Positions 1 to 9,634 of a DNA stretch of 64,000 nucleotides are shown here, one piece after another. The notes below the pieces were generated by a model. The model made no database searches, was not told the origin of the DNA, and saw nothing but the letters and a program-made list of their open reading frames with translations. The first letter of the stretch is position 1. Every line of letters begins with the position of its first letter. Position numbers and translations under genes: made by a program. The stretch comes from Ketobacter alkanivorans (GTDB lineage Bacteria; Pseudomonadota; Gammaproteobacteria; Pseudomonadales; Ketobacteraceae): assembly GCF_002863865.1 (NCBI RefSeq), contig NZ_CP022684.1, forward strand, positions 1,046,931 to 1,110,930, written 5' to 3'.

Positions 1-472
1 TAGTGCAGGCTGAAATACACGACCCTACCGCCAGCATGGCTCCCGCCATAAACCAACTGCCAACGTAACTGCCCAATATCACGCCATTATCAGGATCGCC
101 CAGATAATTCACGGTAAACCACATGGGAAACGTCAAAAACAACGCAATACCCGTAAATACCCATGCAGCCAGATACTTGCCCAGCACCATATCACGCAGG
201 CTGATCGGCAGTGTCATCAACAGCTCGAGGGTTCCACTTTTACGTTCCTCTGCCCATAACCGCATCGACAATGCAGGCACCAAGAACAAATACAGCCAGG
301 GATGGTAATTAAAGAACGCCTTAAGATCCGCCTGCCCGTTCTGAAAAAAACCGCCGAAGAAGAACGCGAACGAACCCGCCAGCACTAAAAAGATAACGAT
401 AAATACGTAAGCCAATGGCGTTGCAAAATAGCTGGCCAGCTCCCGCTTAAATACGACTGATAGCTGACTCAT
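1..472 (-). CDS. ABC-2 type transporter permease, GldF-like (partial)
   Basis: Membrane subunit of an ABC exporter of the gliding-associated (GldF) type, which despite the name is widespread in non-gliding proteobacteria. It pairs with the ATPase just upstream. The visible 157 codons begin MSQLSVVFKRELASYF and show a hydrophobic first helix (about residues 20-42). Next comes the ABC-2 permease hallmark PALSMRLWAEERKSGTLELL near residues 70-90, then two more hydrophobic segments. The 3' end lies beyond the window. The start ATG shares one base with the ATPase stop (TGATG), so the two are very probably translationally coupled. The substrate cannot be told; in related operons a GldG-like substrate-binding protein and a DUF4340 protein follow. 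Confidence 0.85.
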   Translation of the reverse strand, partial: MSQLSVVFKRELASYFATPLAYVFIVIFLVLAGSFAFFFGGFFQNGQADLKAFFNYHPWLYLFLVPALSMRLWAEERKSGTLELLMTLPISLRDMVLGKYLAAWVFTGIALFLTFPMWFTVNYLGDPDNGVILGSYVGSWFMAGAMLAVGSCISACT

Positions 473-1389
473 CACGCCACCTCCCCTGTGATCGTACGAA
501 ACACCTCATCCAGACGGCCACGCTCTACGTGCAGCTCGTCAACCTGCCAGCCGTGCTTCTGGATCAAATTATTCACCGGAGCAAACAGCGCGGCACCGGA
601 TCGAGGAAACACCACGATCTTATGCTCGTCGACTTCAACACTGGCTACCTCAGGCAGCTTCACCAGCTCGCTTTCGGCATTAGCGGCGCTTTGCAAGCTC
701 ATGGTGACCGCGCCGTGATAACGAGAACGGGCCTCCAATTGATCGGGGGTGCCGTCCGCCAAAATACGGCCACCGGCAATGATGATTGCACGAGAACACA
801 CGGCAGAGACCTCTTCCAGGATATGGGTGGATACGATAACGATCTTGTCCTTGGAAAGATTGGCAATGAGGCTGCGTACCTCCTGCTTTTGATTAGGGTC
901 GAGGCCGTCGGTGGGCTCGTCCAGAATCAGTACCTTAGGATCGTGAATGATCGCCTGCGCCAGCCCCACCCGGCGCTTGAAGCCTTTTGACAGTGTTTCG
1001 ATGGATTGGTCGAACACCGCACTCAACTGCAGCGCAGCTTCCACCCGCTGTACTCTGGCATTCAGATCTGCACCACGAAAACCGCGAATCTGACCTATAA
1101 AATTCAAAAATTGGCGTGGCGTCATATCGCCATAACTGGGGGCCCCTTCCGGCAGATAACCAATCAGCTCTTTGGCTTTCAAGGGTTGCTCGGTGGCATC
1201 ATGACCAAATACAGTCACTTTACCGGAGGTAGGTGCCATAAAACCGGTGATCATCTTCATGGTGGTGGATTTACCGGCTCCGTTAGGGCCCAGAAAACCC
1301 AGCACCTCCCCCGGTGCCACTGAAAAAGAAAGGCCGTTTACCGCCGTAAACTGGCCAAATGTCTTAGTGAGATTGTCGATTCTGATCAT
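472..1389 (-). CDS. ABC transporter ATP-binding protein, GldA-like
   Basis: Cytoplasmic ATPase that powers the adjoining ABC-2 permease. It has 305 residues, with Walker A GPNGAGKST at 34-42, signature LSKGFKRRVGLAQ near 133, Walker B VLILDEPTDGLDP near 152 and a switch His in STHILEE near 188. A C-terminal extension of about 80 residues after the NBD is usual for ABC-2 exporter ATPases (CcmA/GldA/DrrA class). It overlaps the following permease start by one base. The closest named relatives are GldA and NosF-like ATPases. The family assignment is firm; the transported substrate is unknown. Confidence 0.9.
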   Translation of the reverse strand: MIRIDNLTKTFGQFTAVNGLSFSVAPGEVLGFLGPNGAGKSTTMKMITGFMAPTSGKVTVFGHDATEQPLKAKELIGYLPEGAPSYGDMTPRQFLNFIGQIRGFRGADLNARVQRVEAALQLSAVFDQSIETLSKGFKRRVGLAQAIIHDPKVLILDEPTDGLDPNQKQEVRSLIANLSKDKIVIVSTHILEEVSAVCSRAIIIAGGRILADGTPDQLEARSRYHGAVTMSLQSAANAESELVKLPEVASVEVDEHKIVVFPRSGAALFAPVNNLIQKHGWQVDELHVERGRLDEVFRTITGEVA

Positions 1390-1709
1390 GTTTGTTTCCT
1401 GTTGCTCCTGGCAGCGTGCGATAACATTCGCTCAGACACGAAAAGACAGTTAAACGTTAGATAGTTTGTCATAAGCGCGTTGGCTTATCCTGAAAACGCC
1501 TTTTTGACAGAGCCGGCTGCGGAAAGTTCTGAGAAATTTCACCCCCCGGCCCGCCGGTAATATGAGTTCACAACACTGACTTTTCAACCGCTTATTTTGC
1601 TATATCGTACACATTAATGCTTTGTTACAGTGAACGATGTAAGATTTTTGCCTAAGCCGTCGTTAGGCAGTAGACTGCAGCCATTTTGAAGGACTCTATA
1701 GGTAGTTAC
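1390..1709. other. Divergent intergenic region between ABC exporter and plsB
   Basis: About 320 bases without a gene. It must hold the promoters of the leftward ABC operon and rightward plsB. I see a small perfect inverted repeat, ATAAGC-6 nt-GCTTAT (1471-1488), that could be an operator, and an AT-rich stretch around 1590-1660. No convincing -35/-10 pair or hairpin terminator stands out. Confidence 0.4.
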
Positions 1710-4211
1710 ATGACTCACTGGTTAGGATTGGATCTGCTGCTCATCTGGCTAATCAAGCAATTTCTGTTCTGGATGGTACGTGCCAACGTGCAACCAGAGT
1801 CACGGGAAAGCCTGAATGTTGACCCCAATCTTCCGGTTTGCTATGTACTGAAAAACGAGTCTATCGCCGATTACCTGGTGATGGCCCGCGAGTGCAGTAA
1901 CCTGGGCCTTCCGGATCCTACCAAAGGCCTGCAGGTGGGCCAGTATCACCATAAACGGGCCTCTTATTTCCTGACCGCCAAGGGCTGGTTTTGGGAGCGC
2001 AAAGAAAAAGCACTGGCACAACCACAAAAACTTCTCAAGATGATTGATGAACTGGAGAAAAACCCAGAGCTGGATGTGCAGCTGGTGCCGGTTTCTCTGT
2101 TCTGGGGGCGCGCCCCCGCCCGTGAGAATTCCATATTTAAAATCATTTTTTCTGACACTTGGCGCGTACCGGGTCTGCTGCGCAAATTGCTTATCATAAT
2201 GATCCAGGGCCGTCAGACGGTGGTTCACTTCGATGAGCCCGTATCTTTGCGCAAAATGCTGGATGAGGGGCTCCCCAAAGAGCGTGCGATCCGCAAACTA
2301 GGCCGTGTATTCCGCACCCACTTCCGCCGATTGCGCGAGGCCGTGATCGGGCCTGACCTGTCCCATCGCCGCACCATGGTAAACGCCCTTCTGCGCATGC
2401 CCAGCGTTACCGCCGCCATCGAATCAGAAGCCAAACGCAACGGTAAAGGCGACAAGCGAAAAGCCGCCGCCACCGCACGCAGTTACGCCAATGAAATTGC
2501 GGCCGATTATTCCCATTCTGTTATACGCATCTATTACCTGGTGCTGACCTGGCTTTGGAACAAACTTTATAACGGCGTCTCCGTCAACGGAATGGATCGT
2601 CTGAAGAAGGTTGCCACCGATAACGAAGTGATTTACGTACCCTGCCACCGTAGCCACATCGACTATCTATTGATGTCCTATTTGCTGTTCCGCTACGGCA
2701 TGGTGCCGCCTCACATTGCCGCAGGTGTAAACCTGAATATGCCGGTGGTAGGCCCCATTCTGCGACGCGGCGGCGCTTTCTTCTTACGTCGCAGCTTCAA
2801 AGGCAACCGACTTTATACCGCCGTTTTTAATGAATACCTCAACATGACCTTCGACCGGGGCTTTTCCGTCGAGTATTTCGTCGAAGGCGGCCGCAGCCGC
2901 ACCGGCCGACTGTTGGCACCCCGCCCTGGAATGCTGTCCATGACCGTGCGCAGCTTCCTCCGCACCCGGCGACGTAACTTCGTGTTCGTCCCTGTCCATA
3001 TCTGCTACGAGAAAGTGCTGGAAGGAGGCACTTATCTGGGTGAACTGTATGGCAAGGAGAAAAAACAGGAATCCATTTTCGATATTTTCCGCACGCTGAA
3101 CAAAATTCGCGGCACCTTCGGCCAGGTCTATGTAAATTTTGGTGAACCGATTCACCTGAACGATGCACTGACCAACGCAGCGCCCGATTGGCGACAGTTC
3201 CAGTACGACGATAACAAACCACCCGCCTGGGTGTCCGAGACCGTCGATAGTGTCGGAACCGGTATCATCACTGGCATCAACAACGCTGCGGTAGCCAACC
3301 CCATCAATCTAATGAGCATCGTTTTGCTGTCCACGCCCAAACAAGCCATGGATGAAGGCGCACTGGCAAAGCAATTGGATTTCTATTTAGACTTCTTGCG
3401 CAAGGTTCCCTATACCGACCTGGTGGTGGTACCCGACATAAGCGGCGCAGACGTCATTGCATACTGCGAACGCATGGAAGTACTGACCCGTCAGAAGCAT
3501 GCACTCGGGGACGTGATTCGTCTTACCGATGACAAAGCGCTGCTGATGAGTTACTACCGCAACAACATCATTCATCTATTTGCGTTGATTTCACTGGTGG
3601 CCTGTCTGGTACAGAACAACCGCAGAATCAAACGACAAACACTGACCAAGCAGATCAGCCAGCTGTACGTGTTTTTCAAATCTGAGCTGTTTATGCATTG
3701 GCAGGATGAGGACATCCCTGGGGTAGTGGAACGCAGCCTGGCGCTGCTGGTAGAACATGGTTATCTGATTGCCAATGAAAAGGAAGTGTGGGCACCGGAT
3801 AGTCGCTCCACCGAATTCATGCACCTGAGCATTCTGGCCAATACCACCAAGCAATCTTTGGAGCGCTTCTTTATCGCGGTGGAGATTTTGGTGAAAGCAG
3901 GCTCAGGGAAATTACAGCGCGCCCAGCTGGAGAACGCCTGCACCATGCTGGCCCAGCGCATGTCGTTGTTACACGAATTCAGCGGCCCCGAGTTCTCAGA
4001 CAAATCATTGTTCCGTAACTTTATCCAAGCCCTGGTAAAAAGCGAAGTTCTGAATGTGAATGACAGTGGCAACCTGACGTTCGGTGATGCCCTGTTACGC
4101 TCCCATGAAGATGCACATTCCCTGCTGGGTGAAGATACCCGCCAAAGCATCCAGCAAATCGCAGACATGGATCTGGAAAAAGAGTTCAGCGAAGCAAACG
4201 CCGACAAATAA
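1710..4211 (+). CDS. plsB: Glycerol-3-phosphate 1-O-acyltransferase PlsB
   Basis: Inner-membrane enzyme that acylates the sn-1 position of glycerol-3-phosphate, the first step of phospholipid synthesis. I use the ATG at 1710 (833 aa, starting MTHWLGLDLLL) rather than the TTG 24 bases upstream. It matches the usual PlsB length of 800-840 and begins at the hydrophobic N-terminus. The four acyltransferase blocks are visible. Block I is CHRSHIDYLL (the HX4D catalytic motif, near residue 310) and block II is GGAFFLRRSFKGN. Block III is VEGGRSRTGR and block IV is VPVHICYEKVLEG. It stands alone, convergent with rsmJ. Confidence 0.96.
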   Translation: MTHWLGLDLLLIWLIKQFLFWMVRANVQPESRESLNVDPNLPVCYVLKNESIADYLVMARECSNLGLPDPTKGLQVGQYHHKRASYFLTAKGWFWERKEKALAQPQKLLKMIDELEKNPELDVQLVPVSLFWGRAPARENSIFKIIFSDTWRVPGLLRKLLIIMIQGRQTVVHFDEPVSLRKMLDEGLPKERAIRKLGRVFRTHFRRLREAVIGPDLSHRRTMVNALLRMPSVTAAIESEAKRNGKGDKRKAAATARSYANEIAADYSHSVIRIYYLVLTWLWNKLYNGVSVNGMDRLKKVATDNEVIYVPCHRSHIDYLLMSYLLFRYGMVPPHIAAGVNLNMPVVGPILRRGGAFFLRRSFKGNRLYTAVFNEYLNMTFDRGFSVEYFVEGGRSRTGRLLAPRPGMLSMTVRSFLRTRRRNFVFVPVHICYEKVLEGGTYLGELYGKEKKQESIFDIFRTLNKIRGTFGQVYVNFGEPIHLNDALTNAAPDWRQFQYDDNKPPAWVSETVDSVGTGIITGINNAAVANPINLMSIVLLSTPKQAMDEGALAKQLDFYLDFLRKVPYTDLVVVPDISGADVIAYCERMEVLTRQKHALGDVIRLTDDKALLMSYYRNNIIHLFALISLVACLVQNNRRIKRQTLTKQISQLYVFFKSELFMHWQDEDIPGVVERSLALLVEHGYLIANEKEVWAPDSRSTEFMHLSILANTTKQSLERFFIAVEILVKAGSGKLQRAQLENACTMLAQRMSLLHEFSGPEFSDKSLFRNFIQALVKSEVLNVNDSGNLTFGDALLRSHEDAHSLLGEDTRQSIQQIADMDLEKEFSEANADK

Positions 4212-4238
4212 TTGCCGAACTGACTGCCTGATTGAAGG

Positions 4239-5009
4239 TTACACCGGGTACACATCAAACCGGCTGCTCTTACCCAGCAGCTGGTAGCCCGGTTTACGCC
4301 CCGCCACACTATCGGCCTTGCGTGGGCGCTTCACTACCACACGCTTACGAGCAACCTCCAGAGCAATCTCCATCAATGCGTCAGCGTCCATATCATCCCC
4401 CACCACATCTCGAAACAGGCGCATTTCCTTTTTTACCAACGCGTGCTTGGTGCGTTCAGGGAACATTGGATCCAGATACACCACATCTGGCCGCTCTGAC
4501 TCTGCAAGCTGTGCCAAAATTGAATGCGCGACACCCCACTGAAGTTGAATCCGCTCCGCCACTGCTGCACCCTCTGGTGAGTAGCGGGCTCGATCCAAGC
4601 CGTCGGCCAAAAGACAGGCAATTGCCGGATGGCGCTCTATTGCAGTAACCGCAAATCCTGCGGCCGCCAGAATAAAGCTATCACGACCCAGCCCGGCAGT
4701 GGCGTCCATTACGCGCAGCGGATCCTTGCTGCGCCCGGCCACTGCTTTCACGATCATTTCATGCTGCGCCCGCATAAAACGAAAGCCTGTTTTGCCGTGA
4801 ATAAAATCCACTGTCACCGGGTTTCCCAGCTCCTTGTCCAGCGGCCGCAACTGAACCACACCATCACGCCATTCCAGCACGGCTTTCAACCCTGCTTGAT
4901 CCTGCCCCTGGCTGGACCAATGGCCATCCAAACACGCCAACGGCAGGTGAAGTTGACGGACACGATCACGAAAGTCAGGCTGATCGACAGCAATCCAGGT
5001 AGCGCTCAC
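4239..5009 (-). CDS. rsmJ: 16S rRNA m2G1516 methyltransferase RsmJ
   Basis: SAM-dependent methyltransferase that modifies guanosine 1516 of 16S rRNA (the YhiQ family). It has 256 residues. The SAM-binding motif DATAGLGRDSFILA lies near residues 120-133 and the family signature YLDPMFPERTKHALVKKEM near 190-210, followed by a basic C-terminus (KRVVVKRPRKAD). The start is GTG at 5009; no better ATG lies upstream. Its stop faces the plsB stop 27 bases away, so the two genes converge with no obvious terminator between them. Confidence 0.93.
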   Translation of the reverse strand: MSATWIAVDQPDFRDRVRQLHLPLACLDGHWSSQGQDQAGLKAVLEWRDGVVQLRPLDKELGNPVTVDFIHGKTGFRFMRAQHEMIVKAVAGRSKDPLRVMDATAGLGRDSFILAAAGFAVTAIERHPAIACLLADGLDRARYSPEGAAVAERIQLQWGVAHSILAQLAESERPDVVYLDPMFPERTKHALVKKEMRLFRDVVGDDMDADALMEIALEVARKRVVVKRPRKADSVAGRKPGYQLLGKSSRFDVYPV

Positions 5010-5043
5010 TATAAAAACTCGCTTGAATCAAAAACGGGCAGTA

Positions 5044-5430
5044 TTACACAAACAGATCGATGCCACCCAGAAACTCACCACTGCCTTGGGCTTCACGGCT
5101 AATCTGCTGGGTATTGGTATACGCTTGCAAGGCACGCTGATTGGACGATGGCAGCGTATTCTGCTCCACCGGGCGATAGTACTGATAGCTAGGTTGGGCG
5201 GCCTCAGGGCGACTGGCTGGAACCACTTGTTGCAAAGCGGAAGCCTGGCGGGCAGCTTCACTTATTTGGACATCAGACTGCTGAGGCGAGGGCCCTGTTT
5301 GAGATGAGCGCGCATTGCCCTGCGACGCGTCACGGGCACGGTCAACGGGTTGCTCAATGAGCCGGTTTTCATCCCGACCCTGCAACCCATTAGATACCGC
5401 AGATTGTATGGCGCTACCGCTTATTCGCAT
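5044..5430 (-). CDS. Small hydrophilic protein of unknown function
   Basis: A 128-residue protein I do not recognise. It begins MRISGSAIQSAV, has no signal peptide or membrane segment, and is rich in Gln, Ser, Ala and Pro, so it is probably largely disordered. The middle (SDVQISEAARQASALQQV) looks helical. It starts 35 bases upstream of rsmJ on the same strand and may be cotranscribed with it. The MRI-S-G start and Q/S/N composition recall small flagellum- or surface-associated proteins, but that is only an impression. Confidence 0.6.
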   Translation of the reverse strand: MRISGSAIQSAVSNGLQGRDENRLIEQPVDRARDASQGNARSSQTGPSPQQSDVQISEAARQASALQQVVPASRPEAAQPSYQYYRPVEQNTLPSSNQRALQAYTNTQQISREAQGSGEFLGGIDLFV

Positions 5431-5556
5431 ATCGATCCGGCAACCAACTCAACTCAATCAAACCCTGGGTAGTTAAGTATAGCTCTGCTGTAAAGACTGG
5501 CCATATTCACTGGCTGTCTAACCCGCATCAAAACCTGATCGGGGCTTGCAGCCTAA

Positions 5557-6363
5557 TTAATTTAGCCCCACAAACATAAACAACGCCGCCCCAAGCAACA
5601 GTCGATATACCACAAACGGCGTCATACCAATGCGCTCAAGCAAACTCAGAAACACATGAATGCACAAAAATGCGCTGATCGAAGACGCCAGAATCCCCAG
5701 CACCATCAAATTCCAAGGTACCTCCTGACCGCTAACCGCAAGCTTGGCCGTTTCCAATGTGCCCGCTGCAACGATGATAGGAATGGACAGCAACATGGAA
5801 AAGCGCGCTGACGCCACTCGACTGAACCCCAGGAACAACGCAGCAGTCATGGTTATACCGCTGCGGGAGGTACCAGGGATCAATGCAATCGCCTGGGCCA
5901 AGCCGATCACCAACGCAATGGTCAGTGTCATTCGATCCAGTTCCAGCCTGCCATTACCCTGCTTATCAGAGGCCCAAAGCAACAAGCCGAACACCACCGT
6001 TGTACAAGCAATCACAAAACTGGTGCGCATGTTCATTTCAATAAAATCACTGAACAGTCCACCGAATATCACCGCCGGAATGGTGCCAATAATCACGGCA
6101 AACGCCAGGTTCAGATCCTGATTCATTGATCGGGTCTGCACACCCGTCACCATACCACCCAGCATGCGCCGGATATCATGATTGAAATAGGTCACAACCG
6201 CCATCAACGTACCTAGATGCACCGCCACATCAAAAGCCTGCCCCTGATCCGGCCAACCCAACACCTGCGACGGTAAAATCAAATGCGCGGAGCTGGAAAC
6301 AGGCAAGAACTCCGTTAAGCCCTGGATGATGGCTAATACCAATGCCTGAAGAATGATATCCAT
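5557..6363 (-). CDS. uppP: Undecaprenyl-diphosphatase UppP (BacA)
   Basis: Integral membrane phosphatase that removes a phosphate from undecaprenyl diphosphate, recycling the lipid carrier used for peptidoglycan and other cell-wall polymers; overexpression gives bacitracin resistance. It has 268 residues, typical of the family. The two catalytic consensus regions are present: GLTEFLPVSSSAHL near residues 15-28 and PGTSRSGITM near 165-174. About eight hydrophobic segments are visible. It sits upstream of no obvious partner on this strand but complements uppS later in the window. Confidence 0.95.
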   Translation of the reverse strand: MDIILQALVLAIIQGLTEFLPVSSSAHLILPSQVLGWPDQGQAFDVAVHLGTLMAVVTYFNHDIRRMLGGMVTGVQTRSMNQDLNLAFAVIIGTIPAVIFGGLFSDFIEMNMRTSFVIACTTVVFGLLLWASDKQGNGRLELDRMTLTIALVIGLAQAIALIPGTSRSGITMTAALFLGFSRVASARFSMLLSIPIIVAAGTLETAKLAVSGQEVPWNLMVLGILASSISAFLCIHVFLSLLERIGMTPFVVYRLLLGAALFMFVGLN

Positions 6364-6394
6364 GTATGAATCCTTTTTTATAATACTGCGAGCG

Positions 6395-6853
6395 TTAAAC
6401 TGGTGCTGTTAACTGATATCCACTCACGAACTCCGGGGGCATACGCTTGGGTCTGCCGGAATCCACCGCAACACACACCCACTTGGTACAACCGCGCAAC
6501 GCAGTCACCCCATCCTTTGGCCGAATCAATTGATACCGTCGAGTAATGGAAATTTTTTGATCATTCTCCGTGATCCAGGTTCCCATTACCAAGGTATCGC
6601 CATTGAAGGTCGCCGCCAGATAGTCCACTTCATGACGTCTTGCCACCATTGCCCGATTCAGTTCAGTGTATTTATCCCAACCCAAACCCAATGCCTGCGA
6701 ATGGCCCCAGGCTACATCTTCCAACCAACTGACATAGACCACATTATTGGTGTGCCCCATGATATCGATATGATCATCCACAACCTGGATAACACGATAG
6801 AAAGAAGGTGCTCCGAAATCCCAATCCAGCGCATTCACTTCTGCCTGATTCAT
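6395..6853 (-). CDS. Acyl-CoA thioesterase, 4HBT hot-dog family
   Basis: A 152-residue single hot-dog-fold thioesterase that should hydrolyse acyl-CoA or acyl-ACP thioesters. The family core HTNNVVYVSWLEDVAW (near residues 34-49) carries the Asn/Tyr/Glu positions typical of YbgC/FadM-like enzymes, followed by the central sheet ending RRYQLIRPKDG. Its start is 21 bases from the tsaB stop on the same strand, and uppP starts 31 bases beyond its stop, so tsaB, this gene and uppP may be one transcript. The exact substrate cannot be inferred. Confidence 0.85.
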   Translation of the reverse strand: MNQAEVNALDWDFGAPSFYRVIQVVDDHIDIMGHTNNVVYVSWLEDVAWGHSQALGLGWDKYTELNRAMVARRHEVDYLAATFNGDTLVMGTWITENDQKISITRRYQLIRPKDGVTALRGCTKWVCVAVDSGRPKRMPPEFVSGYQLTAPV

Positions 6854-6874
6854 GGCTCACTCCCAATTTCTGTC

Positions 6875-7576
6875 TTATGAATGTTTGGTGGATTTCACTG
6901 CCACATTATTGCGCAGATAAACCGGTACCACCTGTTCTGCAGGAATCAGCTCCCCCGCCGCAAACCCCGTTTGTGCCAGAGCGAGAAGATCCAGCCCGTG
7001 GGGTAACAGAGAGGGTTGGCAATGTTGCAACGGCCCTGTGCCTAACTCAAGTAGCTTTTGGTAACACCAACCACTACCAGCACCATTCCAGCTTGATTCA
7101 GCCTGAATTGCCCCATGACTGGCCACTTCTTCCGGCTTGCAAACACACTCACGCCCCACCAACTCAACTGATCCAGCTCCGCTTATACGATAAGAGCCCC
7201 AGTAAACCTCCCCCATGCGCGCATCGAATGCTGCGTGGCACTGGGTCCAACCCATTTCACGCCAGGTTCGATGGGCCAGAACTGCCAGCGACGACACAGA
7301 CACCACAGGCAGGCCTGCACCAAAGGCCAATCCCTGCACCATACCAGCGGCGATACGCAACCCGGTGAACGCACCCGGGCCACGACCAAAGGCAATGGCA
7401 TCGAGGTCTGACAGGGCCACCCCTGCCTCTGCCAGCAAGGCATCAACCATGGGCAGCACCAACTCAGCGTGCTTGCGTGGTTCATCCGTATGTCGAAAAA
7501 GATCCCCGGCCCCGGTACTAAGCGCCACAGAACAAGCTTCAGAGGAGGTATCAATAGCAAGAATTTTGGCGGTCAT
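6875..7576 (-). CDS. tsaB: tRNA threonylcarbamoyladenosine biosynthesis protein TsaB
   Basis: Scaffold subunit of the TsaB-TsaD-TsaE complex that makes t6A at position 37 of ANN-decoding tRNAs. It has 233 residues. The N-terminal ASKHA motif ILAIDTSSEACSVAL is at residues 5-19. The TsaB signature FGRGPGAFTGLRIAAGMVQG lies near 63-82 and DARMGEVYWG near 119-128. The length is typical. It lies 67 bases downstream of the helicase gene on the same strand; yoaA-tsaB neighbourhood is common in gammaproteobacteria. Confidence 0.95.
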   Translation of the reverse strand: MTAKILAIDTSSEACSVALSTGAGDLFRHTDEPRKHAELVLPMVDALLAEAGVALSDLDAIAFGRGPGAFTGLRIAAGMVQGLAFGAGLPVVSVSSLAVLAHRTWREMGWTQCHAAFDARMGEVYWGSYRISGAGSVELVGRECVCKPEEVASHGAIQAESSWNGAGSGWCYQKLLELGTGPLQHCQPSLLPHGLDLLALAQTGFAAGELIPAEQVVPVYLRNNVAVKSTKHS

Positions 7577-7643
7577 ACTGCAGCTCGCATCCTAAACAGA
7601 GGCGGCATTATCTCAGGTTTCCGCAACGCTGAAAAACCCGCAA

Positions 7644-9566
7644 TCAAAATGGATCTCTACCAATGCCCATTTTCAGCAGAAAAGCATCCACCTCCTGCAG
7701 CGATTCCGCCAAAGGCATAGGGGGCAGCGAGGATAAGAACCGTGGGCCGTATGATTTCTTCAGAATCCGGGTATCTCCCAGCACCACCAAACCTTCATCC
7801 TCGGTTGAGCGCAGCAGCCGCCCCACCCCCTGCCGCAGTCGGGTGATGGCATTGGGCACCATGTAATCATTAAACAGTGAAAGTTGCTCCTGACTGGCTT
7901 TGTAGCGCCACGCCAGACTGAGCACATCATCGGGGGAAGCAAACGGCAATTTATCGATGGCCACGCAGCGTAAGGCGGCACCACTGACGTCGATCCCCTC
8001 CCAGAAACTGCCCGTGGCCAATAACAAGCTACTGCTGTCTTGACGGAACTGTTGCAACAATTTATGGCGATTACTGTCCGGCTCGTAAATCAGCAATGTG
8101 CGGTCGGTGCGGCCCTGCAGAATCTGCGCCGTCTGCTGCAATGCTTCGTGACTGGAAAACAACAGCAACATGCCACCGTCCAAACGATCGGCTACCATCA
8201 ACAACGTGTCTGACCAGGCCTGATAGAAGTCCTCATCTGCTGGCAGGGGCAGGTTCGTTGGAACCCAGAGTAAAGACCGATTAGAGTAATCCATCGCGGA
8301 TTGGTGATGATGCGTTTCAACATCAGTTAGCGACAGACAACGCTTAAAGTAATCAAAGCTGCTATCAACCATCAAGGTTGCAGAAATAAAGATCCAGGCA
8401 GCAGAATCGGTATTCAGGCTCACAAACGGATTATGCAGGCGAGCCGCCACGATTCGTAGTTGGCTTTGATCTACATCACAGTACAGAACCGCCTTATCAT
8501 CGCAAGCCTGCTGGAACATACTGATCCATTGCTGCAACTGTTTGATTTCTTTTTCTACGTCAACCGCAGCAAGATGCAGTGCAGCCAGCTGGGCCTGTAG
8601 CTGTAGCAATATTCCCTGCAGCGGTTTAAAACTGGTTGGTGCCACTGACTGAACACTGTCTGCCCCGCCTTTTTGCAACAATTGCTGACGGATTTGCCCC
8701 CACAACTGCTCCAGTCGCAATAACAGCGTGCCAAGATCGGCGAACAAGCCTGAATGCTCGGCACTACATCGACGAACCCGTTTCAACCAACGTTGGAATC
8801 CGTACTCCTCCATGGTTTCGGTATTACGGCGCACCAGCAGATCCGGTAACTGGTGGGCCTCATCAACGATGACCACATCCACCGCAGGCAGCAATGCTCC
8901 CATTCCCTTTTCAAACAGCCCCTGATCACTCAGAAGCAGCGTGTGGTTAATCAATAAGACATCAGCGTTTGCTGCTCGCTGGCGTGCTTTCTGGAAATAG
9001 CAGTTATCAAAATGTGGACAACGACGCCCCACGCATTGATCCGCACTGAGGGTTAACAGGGGCCGCAATTGAGAAATCTGTTCGCCCGTTACCGGCAGAG
9101 TCTGAATTTCACCATGACGGGTCTGCATCTTCCACGCCATGAGTTCAGACCATATGGAATGCACCAGCGCTGCCGCACCTGGTGCGGCCTTTCCATTCTG
9201 AATTTGCTCAAATCGGTAATGGCAAAAGTAGTTATCACACCCTTTCAACACAGATAACTGGCGCAATTCAGGTAACACCGCACGCAGTTTCTGATATTCA
9301 CCCAACAGTAAGTGATCCTGTAATGTCAGGTTTCCCACTGACAATATAATGCGCCGACTGGACAGTAGCGCTGGCAGCAAATAGGACAGCGTTTTACCGG
9401 TGCCGGTGGGTGCTTCCAGCGCTAGGGATTTACCGGCAATCACCCCCTGCTCAACCTCAAGTGCCAGCCTGATCTGTTCTGGTCGCACCCCATAGCCAGG
9501 CCAGTGCTGAGCCAATAAGCCGGTCGGAGATAAACATTCTTCCACTCTGGATATCTGGGGATGCAT
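7644..9566 (-). CDS. yoaA: ATP-dependent Fe-S DNA helicase, YoaA/DinG family
   Basis: XPD-like 5'-3' superfamily 2 helicase acting in DNA repair; the E. coli homologue YoaA works with the polymerase III chi subunit. I start at ATG 9566 (640 aa, MHPQISRVEE). A longer reading would run into mobA's start and add residues unlike the family. Walker A is APTGTGKT near residue 52. The Fe-S cluster cysteines are visible as GCDNYFC followed by CVGRRCPHFDNC. The DEAH box is VDEAHQLPDL, and helicase motif VI is RLRQGVGRLLR near the C-terminus. All four cluster-type cysteines are intact. Confidence 0.92.
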   Translation of the reverse strand: MHPQISRVEECLSPTGLLAQHWPGYGVRPEQIRLALEVEQGVIAGKSLALEAPTGTGKTLSYLLPALLSSRRIILSVGNLTLQDHLLLGEYQKLRAVLPELRQLSVLKGCDNYFCHYRFEQIQNGKAAPGAAALVHSIWSELMAWKMQTRHGEIQTLPVTGEQISQLRPLLTLSADQCVGRRCPHFDNCYFQKARQRAANADVLLINHTLLLSDQGLFEKGMGALLPAVDVVIVDEAHQLPDLLVRRNTETMEEYGFQRWLKRVRRCSAEHSGLFADLGTLLLRLEQLWGQIRQQLLQKGGADSVQSVAPTSFKPLQGILLQLQAQLAALHLAAVDVEKEIKQLQQWISMFQQACDDKAVLYCDVDQSQLRIVAARLHNPFVSLNTDSAAWIFISATLMVDSSFDYFKRCLSLTDVETHHHQSAMDYSNRSLLWVPTNLPLPADEDFYQAWSDTLLMVADRLDGGMLLLFSSHEALQQTAQILQGRTDRTLLIYEPDSNRHKLLQQFRQDSSSLLLATGSFWEGIDVSGAALRCVAIDKLPFASPDDVLSLAWRYKASQEQLSLFNDYMVPNAITRLRQGVGRLLRSTEDEGLVVLGDTRILKKSYGPRFLSSLPPMPLAESLQEVDAFLLKMGIGRDPF

Positions 9567-9634
9567 AACAACTCGGGTATACTTTGGGCACTGGCGCGCG
9601 AATGAAGCGCAATGTATCACAATGGGAGATAGGC